In this document: in pieces, positions 53,460 through 63,310 of the stretch | Layout: the number at the start of each line of letters is the position of its first letter | Position numbering within the stretch: position 1 is the stretch's first letter | NCBI GenBank assembly: GCA_964584785.1 | Contig: CAZPBY010000011.1 | Coordinates: 67,493-131,492, forward strand | DNA from: JAHFTY01 sp964584785 | Lineage (GTDB): Bacteria > Acidobacteriota > Terriglobia > 20CM-2-55-15 | DNA length: 64,000 nt | Direction of reading: 5' to 3' | Position numbers and translations under genes: made by a program | The notes under the pieces: model-generated | Seen by the model: only the letters and a program-made list of their open reading frames with translations | Told to the model about the DNA's origin: nothing | Database searches by the model: none

Positions 53460-55591
53460 GTGGAAAGGCGGCCCGACCTATGGATCGCGTCGATGGAAAA
53501 CTGAAAGTGACCGGCGTCGCGCAGTATGCCGCCGATCGCGGTGCCGAAGGAATGTTGTATGGAGTGCCCGCCGGCAGCACGATCGCTCGCGGACGCATTC
53601 TGGCCATGAATACCGAACGCGCTGAGAAATCTCCCGGCGTCGCGGCCGTCATTTCGCGACGGACGATGCCCCGGTTGAAAATGCCCGCGAACGATTTTGG
53701 TTCCTGGACGAAACTCGGCGAAGCCCGGCTGTTATTCGCGGACGACAACATCCATTACGCCGGACAATACGTTGCGCTTGTCGTCGCCGACACGCTCGAA
53801 CACGCCACCGCAGCTGCAGCTCTGGTCGACATCTCATATGAAGAGCAAAAGCCTGTCGTCGAGACCGGAAATGCGATGGACACGCTGTTCGTGCCGAAGG
53901 CGGTTTTCGGACCGCCGCATAAGGCTCGCGGCAACGTGGATCAGGCTTTGAAGACTGCCAGGTTCAGGCTGGATCAGAACTACAGCACTCCCATCGAGCA
54001 TCACAATCCGATGGAACCTTCGGCCACAGTCGCCGTTTGGCACAACGATAATCTGACGCTGTACGATGCCACCCAGTGGGTGATGGGCGCTCGAAACTGC
54101 GTGGCCGATATGCTCGACATCAATCGCGAGCGCGTCACGATCGTTTCCGAGTTTGTCGGCGGCGGCTTCGGCTGCAAGGGTTTCATCTGGCCCCATCAGG
54201 TTCTGGCAGCGATTGCCGCAAAGCAGGTGGGCCGTCCGGTGAAGGTGGCGCTGAGCCGCAGGCAGATGTATTCGGCGTGCGGCCACCGGCCGGAGACGCG
54301 TCAGCAGGTGACGCTCGGCGCGGATGACAAAGGCAGGCTGGTGGCGATCCGTCATTCGAGCATCTCGCAAACGTCGACGGTCGATGAACACACGGAGCTT
54401 TGCGGTGTGGCCACCGGCTTCCTCTACGATTGTCCGAATGTTGAAACGAATCATCAACTGCTGCGCGTCAACATCGCCACGCCGACGCCGATGCGGGCCC
54501 CCGGTGAAAGTCCGGGAATGTTCGCGACCGAATCCGCGCTCGATGAGTTGTCGTACCTCGCGGGTCTCGATCCCGTCGAACTGCGGCTTCGCAACTATGC
54601 GGAGACCGATCCGGATGTCCGGCTACCGTTTTCCGGAAAACATCTGCGCGCATGCTATGAGATAGGTCGCGAGCGCATCGGTTGGAATCAACGATCGCGT
54701 GAACCGCGTTCGATGCGCGACGGACGGTATCTCGTGGGCTACGGCATGGCGACGGCGACGTATCCCGCATATCGCTCTCCAGGCGCGGCTCTGGTTCGAT
54801 TGCACGATGACGGCATCGTCGAGGTGGCAAGCGCAACTCAGGACATCGGAACCGGTACTTACACCACCATGACGCAGATTGCCTCCGAAACGCTCGGCAT
54901 TCCGGCCAGTCAGATTCACGCCTCGCTCGGCGATTCACGGCTGCCTCCGGCTCCGGTGTCCGGCGGTTCGATGACGACGGCTAGTGTGACGCCCGCGGTC
55001 AAAGCGGCGTGTGAGGATGCGCTCCGCAAGCTCGCTCAAATGGGGATGAAGGACGGCGAACGCAATTACGCCGCTATCCTTCGGAGTAAGGGCGTTAAAC
55101 AGATCGAAGGCCATGCCCAGGTTCAACCCGGCGAAGAATGGGCGAAGTTCTCGTTTCATTCTTTCGGCGCCCAATTCGCTCAGGTCCGCGTGGATCCGGA
55201 ACTGGGAATCGTCGAGGTGCAGCGCATGGTCAGCGTCTTCGACATCGGCCGCGTGCTCAACATGAAGACGGCGCGCAGCCAGGCTTACGGCGGAATCACT
55301 CAGGGAATCGGGATGGCGCTGATGGAGCACACCATTTACGATCAGCGGAACGGCGCGATCGTCAGCGATAACCTTGCGGACTACCTGCTTCCCGTCAACG
55401 CGGACATTCACCACATCGACGTATCGTTCGTCGATATTCCCGACATGAACATCAGCTCGGTCGGCGCCCGGGGAATGGGCGAGATTGCGATTACCGGCGT
55501 CGCTCCGGCGATCGCCAATGCCGTGTACCACGCCACCGGCATCCGCGTCCGCGACCTTCCGATCACGATCGAGAAGCTGTTGGCCTCGTGA
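53456..55591 (+). CDS. Molybdopterin-binding subunit of a PaoABC-type enzyme
   Basis: The 711-residue xanthine-oxidase-family large subunit has the N-terminal domain (RVDGKLKVTGVAQYAADRGA), the Moco loop FVGGGFGCKGFIWPHQVLAA, and TPMRAPGESPGMFATESALD. The catalytic Glu lies in VGARGMGEIAITGVAPAI, with ANAVYHATGIRVRDLPIT near the end. An aldehyde-oxidising role is inferred from similarity to PaoC; the substrate is not known. The operon order 2Fe-2S, FAD, Moco matches paoABC. It overlaps lspA by 4 nt. Confidence 0.9.
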   Translation: MSGKAARPMDRVDGKLKVTGVAQYAADRGAEGMLYGVPAGSTIARGRILAMNTERAEKSPGVAAVISRRTMPRLKMPANDFGSWTKLGEARLLFADDNIHYAGQYVALVVADTLEHATAAAALVDISYEEQKPVVETGNAMDTLFVPKAVFGPPHKARGNVDQALKTARFRLDQNYSTPIEHHNPMEPSATVAVWHNDNLTLYDATQWVMGARNCVADMLDINRERVTIVSEFVGGGFGCKGFIWPHQVLAAIAAKQVGRPVKVALSRRQMYSACGHRPETRQQVTLGADDKGRLVAIRHSSISQTSTVDEHTELCGVATGFLYDCPNVETNHQLLRVNIATPTPMRAPGESPGMFATESALDELSYLAGLDPVELRLRNYAETDPDVRLPFSGKHLRACYEIGRERIGWNQRSREPRSMRDGRYLVGYGMATATYPAYRSPGAALVRLHDDGIVEVASATQDIGTGTYTTMTQIASETLGIPASQIHASLGDSRLPPAPVSGGSMTTASVTPAVKAACEDALRKLAQMGMKDGERNYAAILRSKGVKQIEGHAQVQPGEEWAKFSFHSFGAQFAQVRVDPELGIVEVQRMVSVFDIGRVLNMKTARSQAYGGITQGIGMALMEHTIYDQRNGAIVSDNLADYLLPVNADIHHIDVSFVDIPDMNISSVGARGMGEIAITGVAPAIANAVYHATGIRVRDLPITIEKLLAS

Positions 55592-56085
55592 ACGACATGA
55601 CGCCCAAAGCTGCAAGAATTCTCGTCCTGGCTCTGATGTTCGTGACCGTGGGCTGCGATCGCGTCACCAAACAACTGGCCGCCGCGAATCTGGTTGGAGT
55701 CGTGCCGGTGTCCTATCTCGGCGATACGATCCGGTTGGAGTACACCGAGAACGCCGGCGCTTTCCTGAGTCTGGGGGAGAATCTTCCCGATTGGGCGAGG
55801 ACGGGAGTGTTTGTTATAGGTGTCGGTGCGCTACTTCTCGCGGTCGCGTATCTGGCGATCCGGCATCGCTGGTCGGGCGGCCTGCTGATCGGCGCGGCGC
55901 TGATGTGGGCCGGCGGCCTGTCGAACCTGGTCGATCGCATCGTGCGCGGACACGTCGTCGACTTCATCAACCTCGGCGTCGGCTCGCTGCGCACCGGCAT
56001 CTTCAACATCGCCGACGTCGCGATCATCACCGGCGTCGCCTTGATCCTGATCGAGAGCGCTCGAAAGGAAGACGTCCTCGCCTGA
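55588..56085 (+). CDS. lspA: Lipoprotein signal peptidase
   Basis: LspA removes the signal peptide of diacylglyceryl-prolipoproteins in the inner membrane. The 165-residue protein has four TM helices, CDRVTKQLAAANL, EYTENAGAFLSLGE, the catalytic Asp116 in GGLSNLVDRIVRGHVVDFI and Asp143 in TGIFNIADVAIITG. The GTG at 55588 overlaps the Moco subunit stop. Its linkage to the molybdoenzyme is probably co-transcription without functional tie. The CzcB protein encoded nearby is a likely client. Confidence 0.95.
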   Translation: MNDMTPKAARILVLALMFVTVGCDRVTKQLAAANLVGVVPVSYLGDTIRLEYTENAGAFLSLGENLPDWARTGVFVIGVGALLLAVAYLAIRHRWSGGLLIGAALMWAGGLSNLVDRIVRGHVVDFINLGVGSLRTGIFNIADVAIITGVALILIESARKEDVLA

Positions 56086-56224
56086 ATTTGGCATCGAGCC
56101 TCAACGCTGATTTCAAGATTTTGTAAATTTCTCGCTCAATAAAAGGTAAACGCGGCGCCATTACGGGTATGTCCGGGGTTGGCACTGACTTTCATGTATG
56201 CATACTGTCATAATGAACTCCGGT

Positions 56225-57463
56225 TCATTCCAACCTGCCCAACACTGAATCCAGGTTGGCTCGCGCGATCGCCACCTCCGCTTCGGCGGCGAGTTCCGCT
56301 GTTTGCGCGTCGAGAAGGGACCGTTGTTGAAAGATAACGTCGGTGAGTTTGGCATCGCCGAGTCTATAGGCGAGTTGCGTTATGGAGAATCCCGCTTCGC
56401 TCTCACCCACCACGCCGCCTCGAATCAAGTCTAAAGAACGCATGGCGGCTTCGTACCGGCGCGAGGCGGCTGTCACTTCCATGCGAATCGTGTTCTCCAA
56501 CGCCTCGCGCTCTGCTGTTGCCTGGCTGATTTTCGATGCGGCTTCCTGAATATTCCCCTGTTCCCGATTCCAAAGCGGCAAGGGAATAGACACACCGAAC
56601 TCCAGCACGCTGTCTTTCACAAACGCTTGTGGTTGCGTTGCCGTTGCAAAGCGGCTGACGTTAGGCTCTCGAGCATAACGAACGGACCCGACGATCGTCG
56701 GCGCCACCTGCGCACGCGCAAGCATGACGCCGACATTCGCGAGCGTTTCACGAATGCGCGCGGCGCGAAGATCGGGTCTGGTGCGGAATGCGGCCTCGAT
56801 GAGATCGTCTTCAGTTTCGCGCGATGCGGGCATGGTCACGGGGAGCGACGGTAATGGCAACGGCTCTGCAGGGGAGATCCCGGCTATTTTGCGGAGTTCC
56901 AGCATTTCTTGAGTCAGTTGGCTTTCCGCCGAGAGCCTTTGTGCTTCTACTCGATTGTTTTCAGCTTGCAAAAGGTGCGATTCGAGCCGTGATGCATCCC
57001 CCGATGACAGTCGCACCGTCATCACCTGTACCATTTGCTGATTGAGCCCTCGGTTCCGCTCGAGGAAATTCAGCCGTGCAGAAGTTTCGGCCGCACGCAA
57101 ATACGCGATTCTCAACTGTCCGATCAACTGGCGCTCCTGGTCCGCAATTTCCGCCTTAGCGAGTTCAAGTTCAGCTTCCGCGACTTGTGTGCGCTTCAGT
57201 CGTTTACCGCCGATTTCAAACGCCTGGGAAAGCGTTACCGCGAATCCGCTTTCGCCTTCGTTCGCGAAAAGCGCATCTGTGGTTCTCGACAAGTCCAGTG
57301 AGGGATTCGGTCTCAGCGCTGCCTGTTTCAATCGTCCCTCCGCTTGCCGAAGCTGTTCGCGCGCCGCATGCAGGCTCTTGTTCTGCGCCAGCGTGGTTTG
57401 TGCGAGTTGATCGAATGAGATTCCCGCTGTGGCTTGCAGCATCAAAAGAAAAACAAGTGTCAT
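56225..57463 (-). CDS. czcC: Outer-membrane efflux protein, CzcC/CusC (TolC family)
   Basis: The 412-residue TolC-like protein forms the outer-membrane tunnel of an RND efflux pump. It has a short signal (TLVFLLMLQATAG), then heptad-rich coiled-coil segments in two repeats: RLKQAALRPNPSLDLSRTTD in the first and the IRETLANVGVMLARAQVAPT pattern in the second. Beta-strand parts lie around FAVTLSQAFEIGGKR and EFGVSIPLPLWNREQGN. It overlaps czcA by 4 nt as the last gene of the operon. Confidence 0.85.
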   Translation of the reverse strand: MTLVFLLMLQATAGISFDQLAQTTLAQNKSLHAAREQLRQAEGRLKQAALRPNPSLDLSRTTDALFANEGESGFAVTLSQAFEIGGKRLKRTQVAEAELELAKAEIADQERQLIGQLRIAYLRAAETSARLNFLERNRGLNQQMVQVMTVRLSSGDASRLESHLLQAENNRVEAQRLSAESQLTQEMLELRKIAGISPAEPLPLPSLPVTMPASRETEDDLIEAAFRTRPDLRAARIRETLANVGVMLARAQVAPTIVGSVRYAREPNVSRFATATQPQAFVKDSVLEFGVSIPLPLWNREQGNIQEAASKISQATAEREALENTIRMEVTAASRRYEAAMRSLDLIRGGVVGESEAGFSITQLAYRLGDAKLTDVIFQQRSLLDAQTAELAAEAEVAIARANLDSVLGRLE

Positions 57464-60400
57464 AAAGCTTCCTCGCCTGAAATCGAAAGGTGCTCGCGCG
57501 CCATTTTCCGACGAAGGATTGCGCGCTGCTCGGGCTGCACCTCTCGACCGAATTTCAAGAATAGAGTTGGCAGAACGATCATGTTCAGAAATGTCGATGT
57601 CAGCAGGCCGCCGATGATGACCACGGCCATCGGTTGCTCCAGTTCGCGGCCAGGCCGGCCTGCGCTCAAAGCCAACGGCAATAGACCAAGGCCGGCGGTA
57701 AGCGCCGTCATCAGGATAGGTGCGAGCCGCTCCATTGCCCCTCGAATCACAAGTTCTCGTCCAAATGGCAGGTTTTCCTCGATCATCAAATGGTTGTAGT
57801 GGGTCATGAGCATTATTCCGTTGCGCGTGGCGATGCCGAAGAGAGTGACGAAACCGACAAGTGAGGCGACCGATGTCTCACCTTCGCTCGCGATGAGGAC
57901 CGCGCCCACCCCACCGATCAGGGCGAGTGGCAAGTTCGACATCACCAGAACGGCCTGCCGCAGGGAACGGAAAGCGAGGAACAACAGAAGGAAAATGCCG
58001 ACAACGGCAGCGGTGCCAAGTAGCATAATCTGCCGGAATGCTTCGGTCTGCGCCTCATACTGCCCGCCATACGCGATGTAGTATCCGGATGGCAGCTTCA
58101 CTTTCTCTGCGACTCGCTGCTTGACCTCAGGCACAACGGATGAAAGGGAACCGCTGATGTTCGACGAAACCACAACACGACGCTGGGCATTCTCGCGGTT
58201 GATCATGCCGGGTGCATTGACGATTTCAATATCAGCGAACTGAGCCAATGGGATTTTGCCGCCGAGGGGCGTGTCGATAAGCGTGCCGCGTATGGCATCC
58301 AGATCGGAAGCAGTTGCCGGATCAAACCGCACAACCAAATCGAACGACCTTTGCTGCTCGAAGACATCCGACACTTTCGTTCCAAAGAAACCTGTCTCGA
58401 TTGCTTCGGCCACATCGCGGCTATTCAGCCCATGCAGCGCCATTGGGTCGCGGCGGAATTGGATGAGAAGTTTCGGAACGCCGGTCTGCTGTTCGACGGC
58501 GAGATCCGTGACGCCCTCGATTTGAGCCATCACATTGCGAACCTCCTCGCCCTTCGCCTGAAGGACATCGAGATCGGGGCCGAATACCTTCACGACGACG
58601 GTGGCGGTTGTCCCGGTCAACGTCTCTTCAATGCGCTCCGAGATGAACTGCATCACATTGAACGTGAACCCGACAATGTCTTCGAGGTGGCGCCGCACAT
58701 CGTCGAGCACTTCGTCGCGCACGCGTGATGTGTCCTTGAGATTGACGTCCAGTTCGGTGATATTCGGCCCAAACGTGTCCTCACCAAGCTCGGTCCGTCC
58801 GGATCGCTGCGCAGTCTTGAGCGTCTCGGGAACCTGCCTCAAGCGATCCTGCACGATGGCACCGACGCGCATGGATTCTTCGAGTGATGTGCCGGGCAGT
58901 CCGTTCATGTGAATGATGAGACTTCCTTCATTGAACTCCGGTAGAAATTCACCGCCGAGAAAAGGAACTGCGATTAGCGCACCGGCGAGAAGGAGTATAG
59001 AGACCACGAGGACAGCACCCGGGTGATTGAGAACCGGATCGAGATATCGGCGGTAGCGCCGCTTAAGGAAGGCTGTCGTCTGTGTATCCTCCGGGCGCAT
59101 TGCTACGCCGGGAAGGAAAAAATAACAAAGAGCCGGGGTTACCGTGAGGGCGACGAACAGCGAAGCGAGAATCGCAATGATATACGCGTAACCAAGCGGT
59201 GCAAAAATCCGGCCTGCCAATCCGGACAGGGAAAAGATCGGCAGAAACACCAGTGCCACGATGACTGTCGCATACACCACTGATCCGCGTACTTCGGTCG
59301 ATGCCCGATAGATGACGGACAGTACTGGTTCCGGTTTTTCCCGAGCGCCGTTTTCGCGCAAACGGCGAAACACGTTTTCGACGTCGATAATGGCATCATC
59401 CACGACTTCGCCGATGGCAATGGCGAGGCCTCCCAGTGTCATCGTATTGATCGTGCCGCCAAGACGATCCAGCGCGATGATCGCAGCGAGCAGCGACAGC
59501 GGAATTGCCGTAAAGCTGATCAGCCCTGCCCGCCAACTGAAAAGAAATACAATCAGAACGATGATGACCAGGATGCCGCCCTGAATCATCGCCGAGTTGA
59601 TGTTCGAAATCGCACGCTCAATGAAGTCCGCCTGACGGAAGATCGCGGGGTCGAGAATGACATCCGACGGAAGAGCGCGCTTCACTTCCTCCAACGCAGC
59701 TTCGGCCGCATGAGTCGTTGTGAGCGTGTTCGCCCATGGCTGTTTGTTGACCATGAGAAAAACGCTGGGCTTTCCGAAGGTGGAGGAATCACCAACCTTG
59801 TACTCGGCGCCGAGTCGTACCTGGGCCACGTCGCGGATTCGGACCGGCACCTTGTTTTTGACTTCGACGGTTGCGTTCTCCAGATCTGAAATCGAGTGCA
59901 CGCGGCCTTCGCCCTGAATGACCATCGACTGCTGCCGCGTGTCAAAGAATCCGGCTCCGGCGATGGCGTTAGCGCTCCGCGCAGCAGTCACGACTTGGGT
60001 TAGGGTGACGCCATAGTCCTTCAGTTTCACCGGATCGGGAATCACCTGGTATTGCTTGACCTCACCTCCAAAAGTCGTCACTTGAGCAATTCCGGGAACG
60101 GCGAGCAACCGCGGACGGAGAGTCCAATCCGCCATGGTGCGGAGATCCATTAACGATGTTTTGTCTGATGTGAGACTGATCTTCAGCAGAACGCCGGCCG
60201 GAGGGCTGATGGGCATCATCTGCGGTTGTCCCGCCGTGGCCGGCAAATGTGTGGACGCCAGCTGAAGCTTCTCCGTGATGAGCTGCCGGGCGCGAAAGAT
60301 ATCGGTGTTGACCTGAAAAACACATGTGATGACCGAAAGCCCCACAATCGAGGAGGAGCGAATCGTGTCCAGCTCGGCTGTGCCGTTGAGTTGCGTCTCG

Positions 60401-60606
60401 AGCGGCAGCGTTACAAGCTGCTCCACTTCTTCCACAGATAACCCGACGGCCTCCGTCTGAATGACGACTTGCGGAGGAGCGAACTCTGGGAACACATCCA
60501 GAGGAACCTGCAGAGCCGCCCGAACCCCGAATGCAACGAGCAGTAGAACGAGAATAAGCATGACCAGGCGGTTTTGTAGCGACCACAGAATGATCCGATT
60601 CAGCAT
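57460..60606 (-). CDS. czcA: Heavy-metal efflux RND transporter, CzcA/CusA family
   Basis: The 1048-residue inner-membrane RND pump has twelve TM helices with two large periplasmic loops. Features are VPLDVFPEFAPPQVVIQTEA after TM1, TM4 acidic residues for proton relay in AIGEVVDDAIIDVENVFRRL, and the second-loop TGTTATVVVKVFGPDLDVLQ. The family handles divalent metals or Cu(I)/Ag(I); the exact metal cannot be set because I see no clear three-Met site of the CusA type. It belongs to the operon czcB-czcA-czcC; the gap from czcB is 6 nt. Confidence 0.93.
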   Translation of the reverse strand: MLNRIILWSLQNRLVMLILVLLLVAFGVRAALQVPLDVFPEFAPPQVVIQTEAVGLSVEEVEQLVTLPLETQLNGTAELDTIRSSSIVGLSVITCVFQVNTDIFRARQLITEKLQLASTHLPATAGQPQMMPISPPAGVLLKISLTSDKTSLMDLRTMADWTLRPRLLAVPGIAQVTTFGGEVKQYQVIPDPVKLKDYGVTLTQVVTAARSANAIAGAGFFDTRQQSMVIQGEGRVHSISDLENATVEVKNKVPVRIRDVAQVRLGAEYKVGDSSTFGKPSVFLMVNKQPWANTLTTTHAAEAALEEVKRALPSDVILDPAIFRQADFIERAISNINSAMIQGGILVIIVLIVFLFSWRAGLISFTAIPLSLLAAIIALDRLGGTINTMTLGGLAIAIGEVVDDAIIDVENVFRRLRENGAREKPEPVLSVIYRASTEVRGSVVYATVIVALVFLPIFSLSGLAGRIFAPLGYAYIIAILASLFVALTVTPALCYFFLPGVAMRPEDTQTTAFLKRRYRRYLDPVLNHPGAVLVVSILLLAGALIAVPFLGGEFLPEFNEGSLIIHMNGLPGTSLEESMRVGAIVQDRLRQVPETLKTAQRSGRTELGEDTFGPNITELDVNLKDTSRVRDEVLDDVRRHLEDIVGFTFNVMQFISERIEETLTGTTATVVVKVFGPDLDVLQAKGEEVRNVMAQIEGVTDLAVEQQTGVPKLLIQFRRDPMALHGLNSRDVAEAIETGFFGTKVSDVFEQQRSFDLVVRFDPATASDLDAIRGTLIDTPLGGKIPLAQFADIEIVNAPGMINRENAQRRVVVSSNISGSLSSVVPEVKQRVAEKVKLPSGYYIAYGGQYEAQTEAFRQIMLLGTAAVVGIFLLLFLAFRSLRQAVLVMSNLPLALIGGVGAVLIASEGETSVASLVGFVTLFGIATRNGIMLMTHYNHLMIEENLPFGRELVIRGAMERLAPILMTALTAGLGLLPLALSAGRPGRELEQPMAVVIIGGLLTSTFLNMIVLPTLFLKFGREVQPEQRAILRRKMAREHLSISGEEAL

Positions 60607-60612
60607 ATTCTC

Positions 60613-61854
60613 TTAAGGCTGCGCGCTATCGCGCTTGCGCTTCGCGGCGTTGCCTCGCTCCTCATCGGCCGGGATGAGGCTCTTCAGCGCTTCGCTATTC
60701 AAGGACTGCGCGCCGACTGAAACGACTTTCTCGCCGGCGGAAAGCCCTTCAAGAATTGCGATGTTGCCAACCCTCCGAGCGCCGGGTGTCACGGCACGAC
60801 GCTGAAAGACTCCGGGTTGGGTTTCAACGAAAACACTCGAGATGCCTTGCTCCGAGAGAATCGCCGCGGCCGGCACGACAATGGTTTTTTGAGGTTTCCC
60901 CGTTGGTATGCGCGCTTCAATGGCCATTTCGATTTTGAGGTTCTGGTTGGAGTTTGGAACCGCGAAGGTGACCGGAATCGTGCGGTTCTGCGCATCAACG
61001 GCGATACCGATATTCACCAGCCGGCCGTGGTGGGACCGCGATGGGTCGGATGGAATGACGATCTCCGCGGTTAAGGCACGCCGTATCTTTGTCAGATCGC
61101 TCTCGTGAACGGCAGCTTCCGCCCACACGGTGGCCGTGTCCACGATCGTCATCAGGCTCTTCGAAGGTTCAACTTGCTCGCCGGGAATCAGATTCAGTGA
61201 AGTAATCGCTCCGGAGATGGGGGCACGAATGGGCGTCCGCCGCTGCTCGCTTTGTTGCGCCGCGGCCTGGTCGTATTCAGCCCCGGCGCGTTGCGCTCCT
61301 TCCAGCTTTGCTTGTGCCTGCTTTAGATTCGATTCGGTCGCTTGAAATTCTTTGAGAGCAATTGCACCGCCGTCATACAGCTGTCGAGACCTGTCGAACT
61401 CCATCTGTCGGAGGTCGACTTCCTGCCGGGCCTGGTCGATCTCGCTCTGAAGCTGCAGGGAAGCGGTTTTGAATTGCACACGCTCGGACGCGGCAAATAT
61501 CTGCTCAATGTCGGCGAGAAATTGGCCTGCCCGAACTTGATCGCCGAGGCGCGGTAAGCGGTCCGCCTCAGCCAGGACCCTCCCTGGGAAGGGGGCGAAT
61601 ACCTGGCTTTCGGCTCCGGAGCGCGGCTTGATGCGGCCTATTGCGTCGATCGTTGGAGAGATTTCTTCTTCGACCACCTTGGTTGTTTGAATATTGTTCG
61701 TCTTAATTTGTTCCGCTGTGAGGTGAACCGCTCCGTCCGGCGAGATGTGCGTCTTTGAATGTTCGTCCTGGCGCTCTTCCCGCCCGCGGCCCGCGTCTGA
61801 AGTGCACGCTCCGAGCGGAATACACAATAGAAATGCAAAAATGTACTCTCGCAT
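60613..61854 (-). CDS. czcB: Membrane-fusion lipoprotein, CzcB/CusB family
   Basis: The 413-residue periplasmic adaptor has a lipoprotein signal peptide with lipobox LGAC (Cys17). It then has a barrel-sandwich segment (VFAPFPGRVLAEADRLPRLG), a coiled-coil hairpin (QLQSEIDQARQEVDLRQMEF up to KLEGAQRAGAEYDQA), and the second half of the lipoyl domain (PIRAPISGAITSLNLIPGEQ). The beta-barrel and membrane-proximal domain follow (IARIPTGKPQKTI-type region near 300 and LEGLSAGEKVVSVGAQSL). No His-rich N-terminal metal domain is seen. It is upstream of czcA. Confidence 0.93.
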   Translation of the reverse strand: MREYIFAFLLCIPLGACTSDAGRGREERQDEHSKTHISPDGAVHLTAEQIKTNNIQTTKVVEEEISPTIDAIGRIKPRSGAESQVFAPFPGRVLAEADRLPRLGDQVRAGQFLADIEQIFAASERVQFKTASLQLQSEIDQARQEVDLRQMEFDRSRQLYDGGAIALKEFQATESNLKQAQAKLEGAQRAGAEYDQAAAQQSEQRRTPIRAPISGAITSLNLIPGEQVEPSKSLMTIVDTATVWAEAAVHESDLTKIRRALTAEIVIPSDPSRSHHGRLVNIGIAVDAQNRTIPVTFAVPNSNQNLKIEMAIEARIPTGKPQKTIVVPAAAILSEQGISSVFVETQPGVFQRRAVTPGARRVGNIAILEGLSAGEKVVSVGAQSLNSEALKSLIPADEERGNAAKRKRDSAQP

Positions 61855-61896
61855 AAATAATCCTCGATGAATTGAAATGAGCGGGCTACAAACGTT

Positions 61897-62247
61897 CTAG
61901 ATTCGGAAGTCGTGCAGCGTGAGGAATAAGGCGCGGTCTGTCGTGCTTCGGGGAAGCATCGCGCTGATCTGCCCTTCAACGCCGCGCAGGCGCGTTGGAC
62001 CGAGGATCCGTTTGCGAAACGATATCAGACGCAAACCGGTTACGGTCCGGCGCAGAGCGAAAGCCAGAAAGCAAAACAGGCACAGCGCGTACCGGGCCAG
62101 GTCCGAAGTATCCTGAGCGATGCCGTCGGTCTTGTCGAACACCTCGAAGACTGGGGATATAGCGACGACCGCTATGAAAAGCAGGGCAACCCATTTCGCG
62201 ATGTCGCGCATAGGAGAAGCATACGCATGAAAGGAGACCAAGAGCAA
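61897..62247 (-). CDS. Small membrane protein preceding the Czc-type efflux operon
   Basis: The frame begins at a TTG at 62247 (116 residues) or, more plausibly, at an ATG at 62211 (MRDIAKWVALLFIAVVAISP, 104 residues). Two TM helices are predicted: AKWVALLFIAVVAISPVFEV and ARYALCLFCFLAFALRR. A polar loop (FDKTDGIAQDTSD) lies between them, and the tail is basic. There is no known domain. It sits 42 nt before czcB on the same strand, so a small accessory membrane protein of the efflux system is the natural reading, though unproven. Confidence 0.55.
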   Translation of the reverse strand: MLLVSFHAYASPMRDIAKWVALLFIAVVAISPVFEVFDKTDGIAQDTSDLARYALCLFCFLAFALRRTVTGLRLISFRKRILGPTRLRGVEGQISAMLPRSTTDRALFLTLHDFRI

Positions 62248-62314
62248 GCGGGGCCAACCGCGATTGTGAGCCGGTTTGTCTTGGAACTGCTATCCCGCGC
62301 GATGACTTGGGCGG

Positions 62315-63106
62315 TTAAGGGCGGATCGCGTCGAGGGTGGCGAAATGATCGGTGAGATCCGATGTGGATGACGGGTCTCCCGAGTATGTATCGAACGTGA
62401 CATACGCGGCCCGGAGCTCTGCGAGTTGTGCAAGCTCGTCACGGGCCTGTTCGATAGTTGAAAGTTGGATCTGAATGCGAGGGCACAGCTTGGGCACGGG
62501 CTTACCTTGCGCAGCAGCCAATTCCTTGAGACGCGGATATCCGGCGTCCCGCAGCCAGTCCATCTTCGGACGAATCGGGTGCCACGCTGTGCCGTAACTC
62601 ACCGCGCGTCGCAGTGCCGCGTCGCTCGAGCCTCCGATCCAGATCGGCGGGTGTGGCCTTCGCAGAGTCGCCACGTCCGCGGCCCAGGACGACTTCATCG
62701 CCTGAAGGTATGTGTTCGCGATTGTCCCGCGGCGCTCGAAATCGATTCCGAGAGCCTCGAACTCCTGCTTCGCCCAGCCGACACCCGCGCCAAAGATGAA
62801 CCGGCCTCCACTCAGAGCATCGATGTTCGCTACGAGCCTCGCCGTTTGGAGCGGAGAACGGTACGGAACGATCGTCACACTCGTTCCTAACTCGACACGA
62901 TCGGTTCTGGAGGCGGCCCACGCGAGCAGCACAAACGGGTCGTAGAAAGGCTCCGGATAACGGGAGGCGACATCCGGCGTAATGGTGATGTGATCGGAAA
63001 TCATCACCGCATCGAAGGCGTTCGTTTCGGCAAACCGAATCCACGCCGCGAAGTTTTGCGGCGTCGCGCCGGGCCCGAAATTGAGAAGGTTAACAGCGTA
63101 CTTCAT
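62315..63106 (-). CDS. LLM-class F420-dependent (luciferase-like) oxidoreductase
   Basis: The 263-residue TIM-barrel protein has FAETNAFDAVMISDHITITP, then EPFYDPFVLLAWAASRTDRV, ELGTSVTIVPYRSPLQTARL and ALSGGRFIFGAGVGWAKQEF, the typical LLM-family succession. The HPPIWIGGSSDAALRRAVSY strand confirms the F420-dependent LLM subgroup. It lacks obvious flavin-specific features; F420 use is inferred from family and should not be taken as proven. The start at 63106 is close to a region of divergent promoters shared with the MOSC gene. Confidence 0.85.
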   Translation of the reverse strand: MKYAVNLLNFGPGATPQNFAAWIRFAETNAFDAVMISDHITITPDVASRYPEPFYDPFVLLAWAASRTDRVELGTSVTIVPYRSPLQTARLVANIDALSGGRFIFGAGVGWAKQEFEALGIDFERRGTIANTYLQAMKSSWAADVATLRRPHPPIWIGGSSDAALRRAVSYGTAWHPIRPKMDWLRDAGYPRLKELAAAQGKPVPKLCPRIQIQLSTIEQARDELAQLAELRAAYVTFDTYSGDPSSTSDLTDHFATLDAIRP

Positions 63107-63310
63107 ATGGAGACACTACCAAAGCCACTGCGGCGTTTGTCTAATCAATAGTGGAGATCCAAAAGCATCCTGATTTGGTTCAACAGGTCGCGTGAACAGG
63201 ATCGTCACTTTCAGTATCGAGTGAAAGACCACAAACGTCCTGGTTTTCGAAACATTACACATCGAGCGTATACTCTCGGCGAAGCGAGTGCGAAAGACCC
63301 GGACTCTTCG

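Noticed and set aside
63260..63280. TATACT -10-like element before the MOSC gene
   Set aside because: The matching -35 at 17-nt spacing (TTCGAA) is poor (3 of 6), so a promoter is not claimed.
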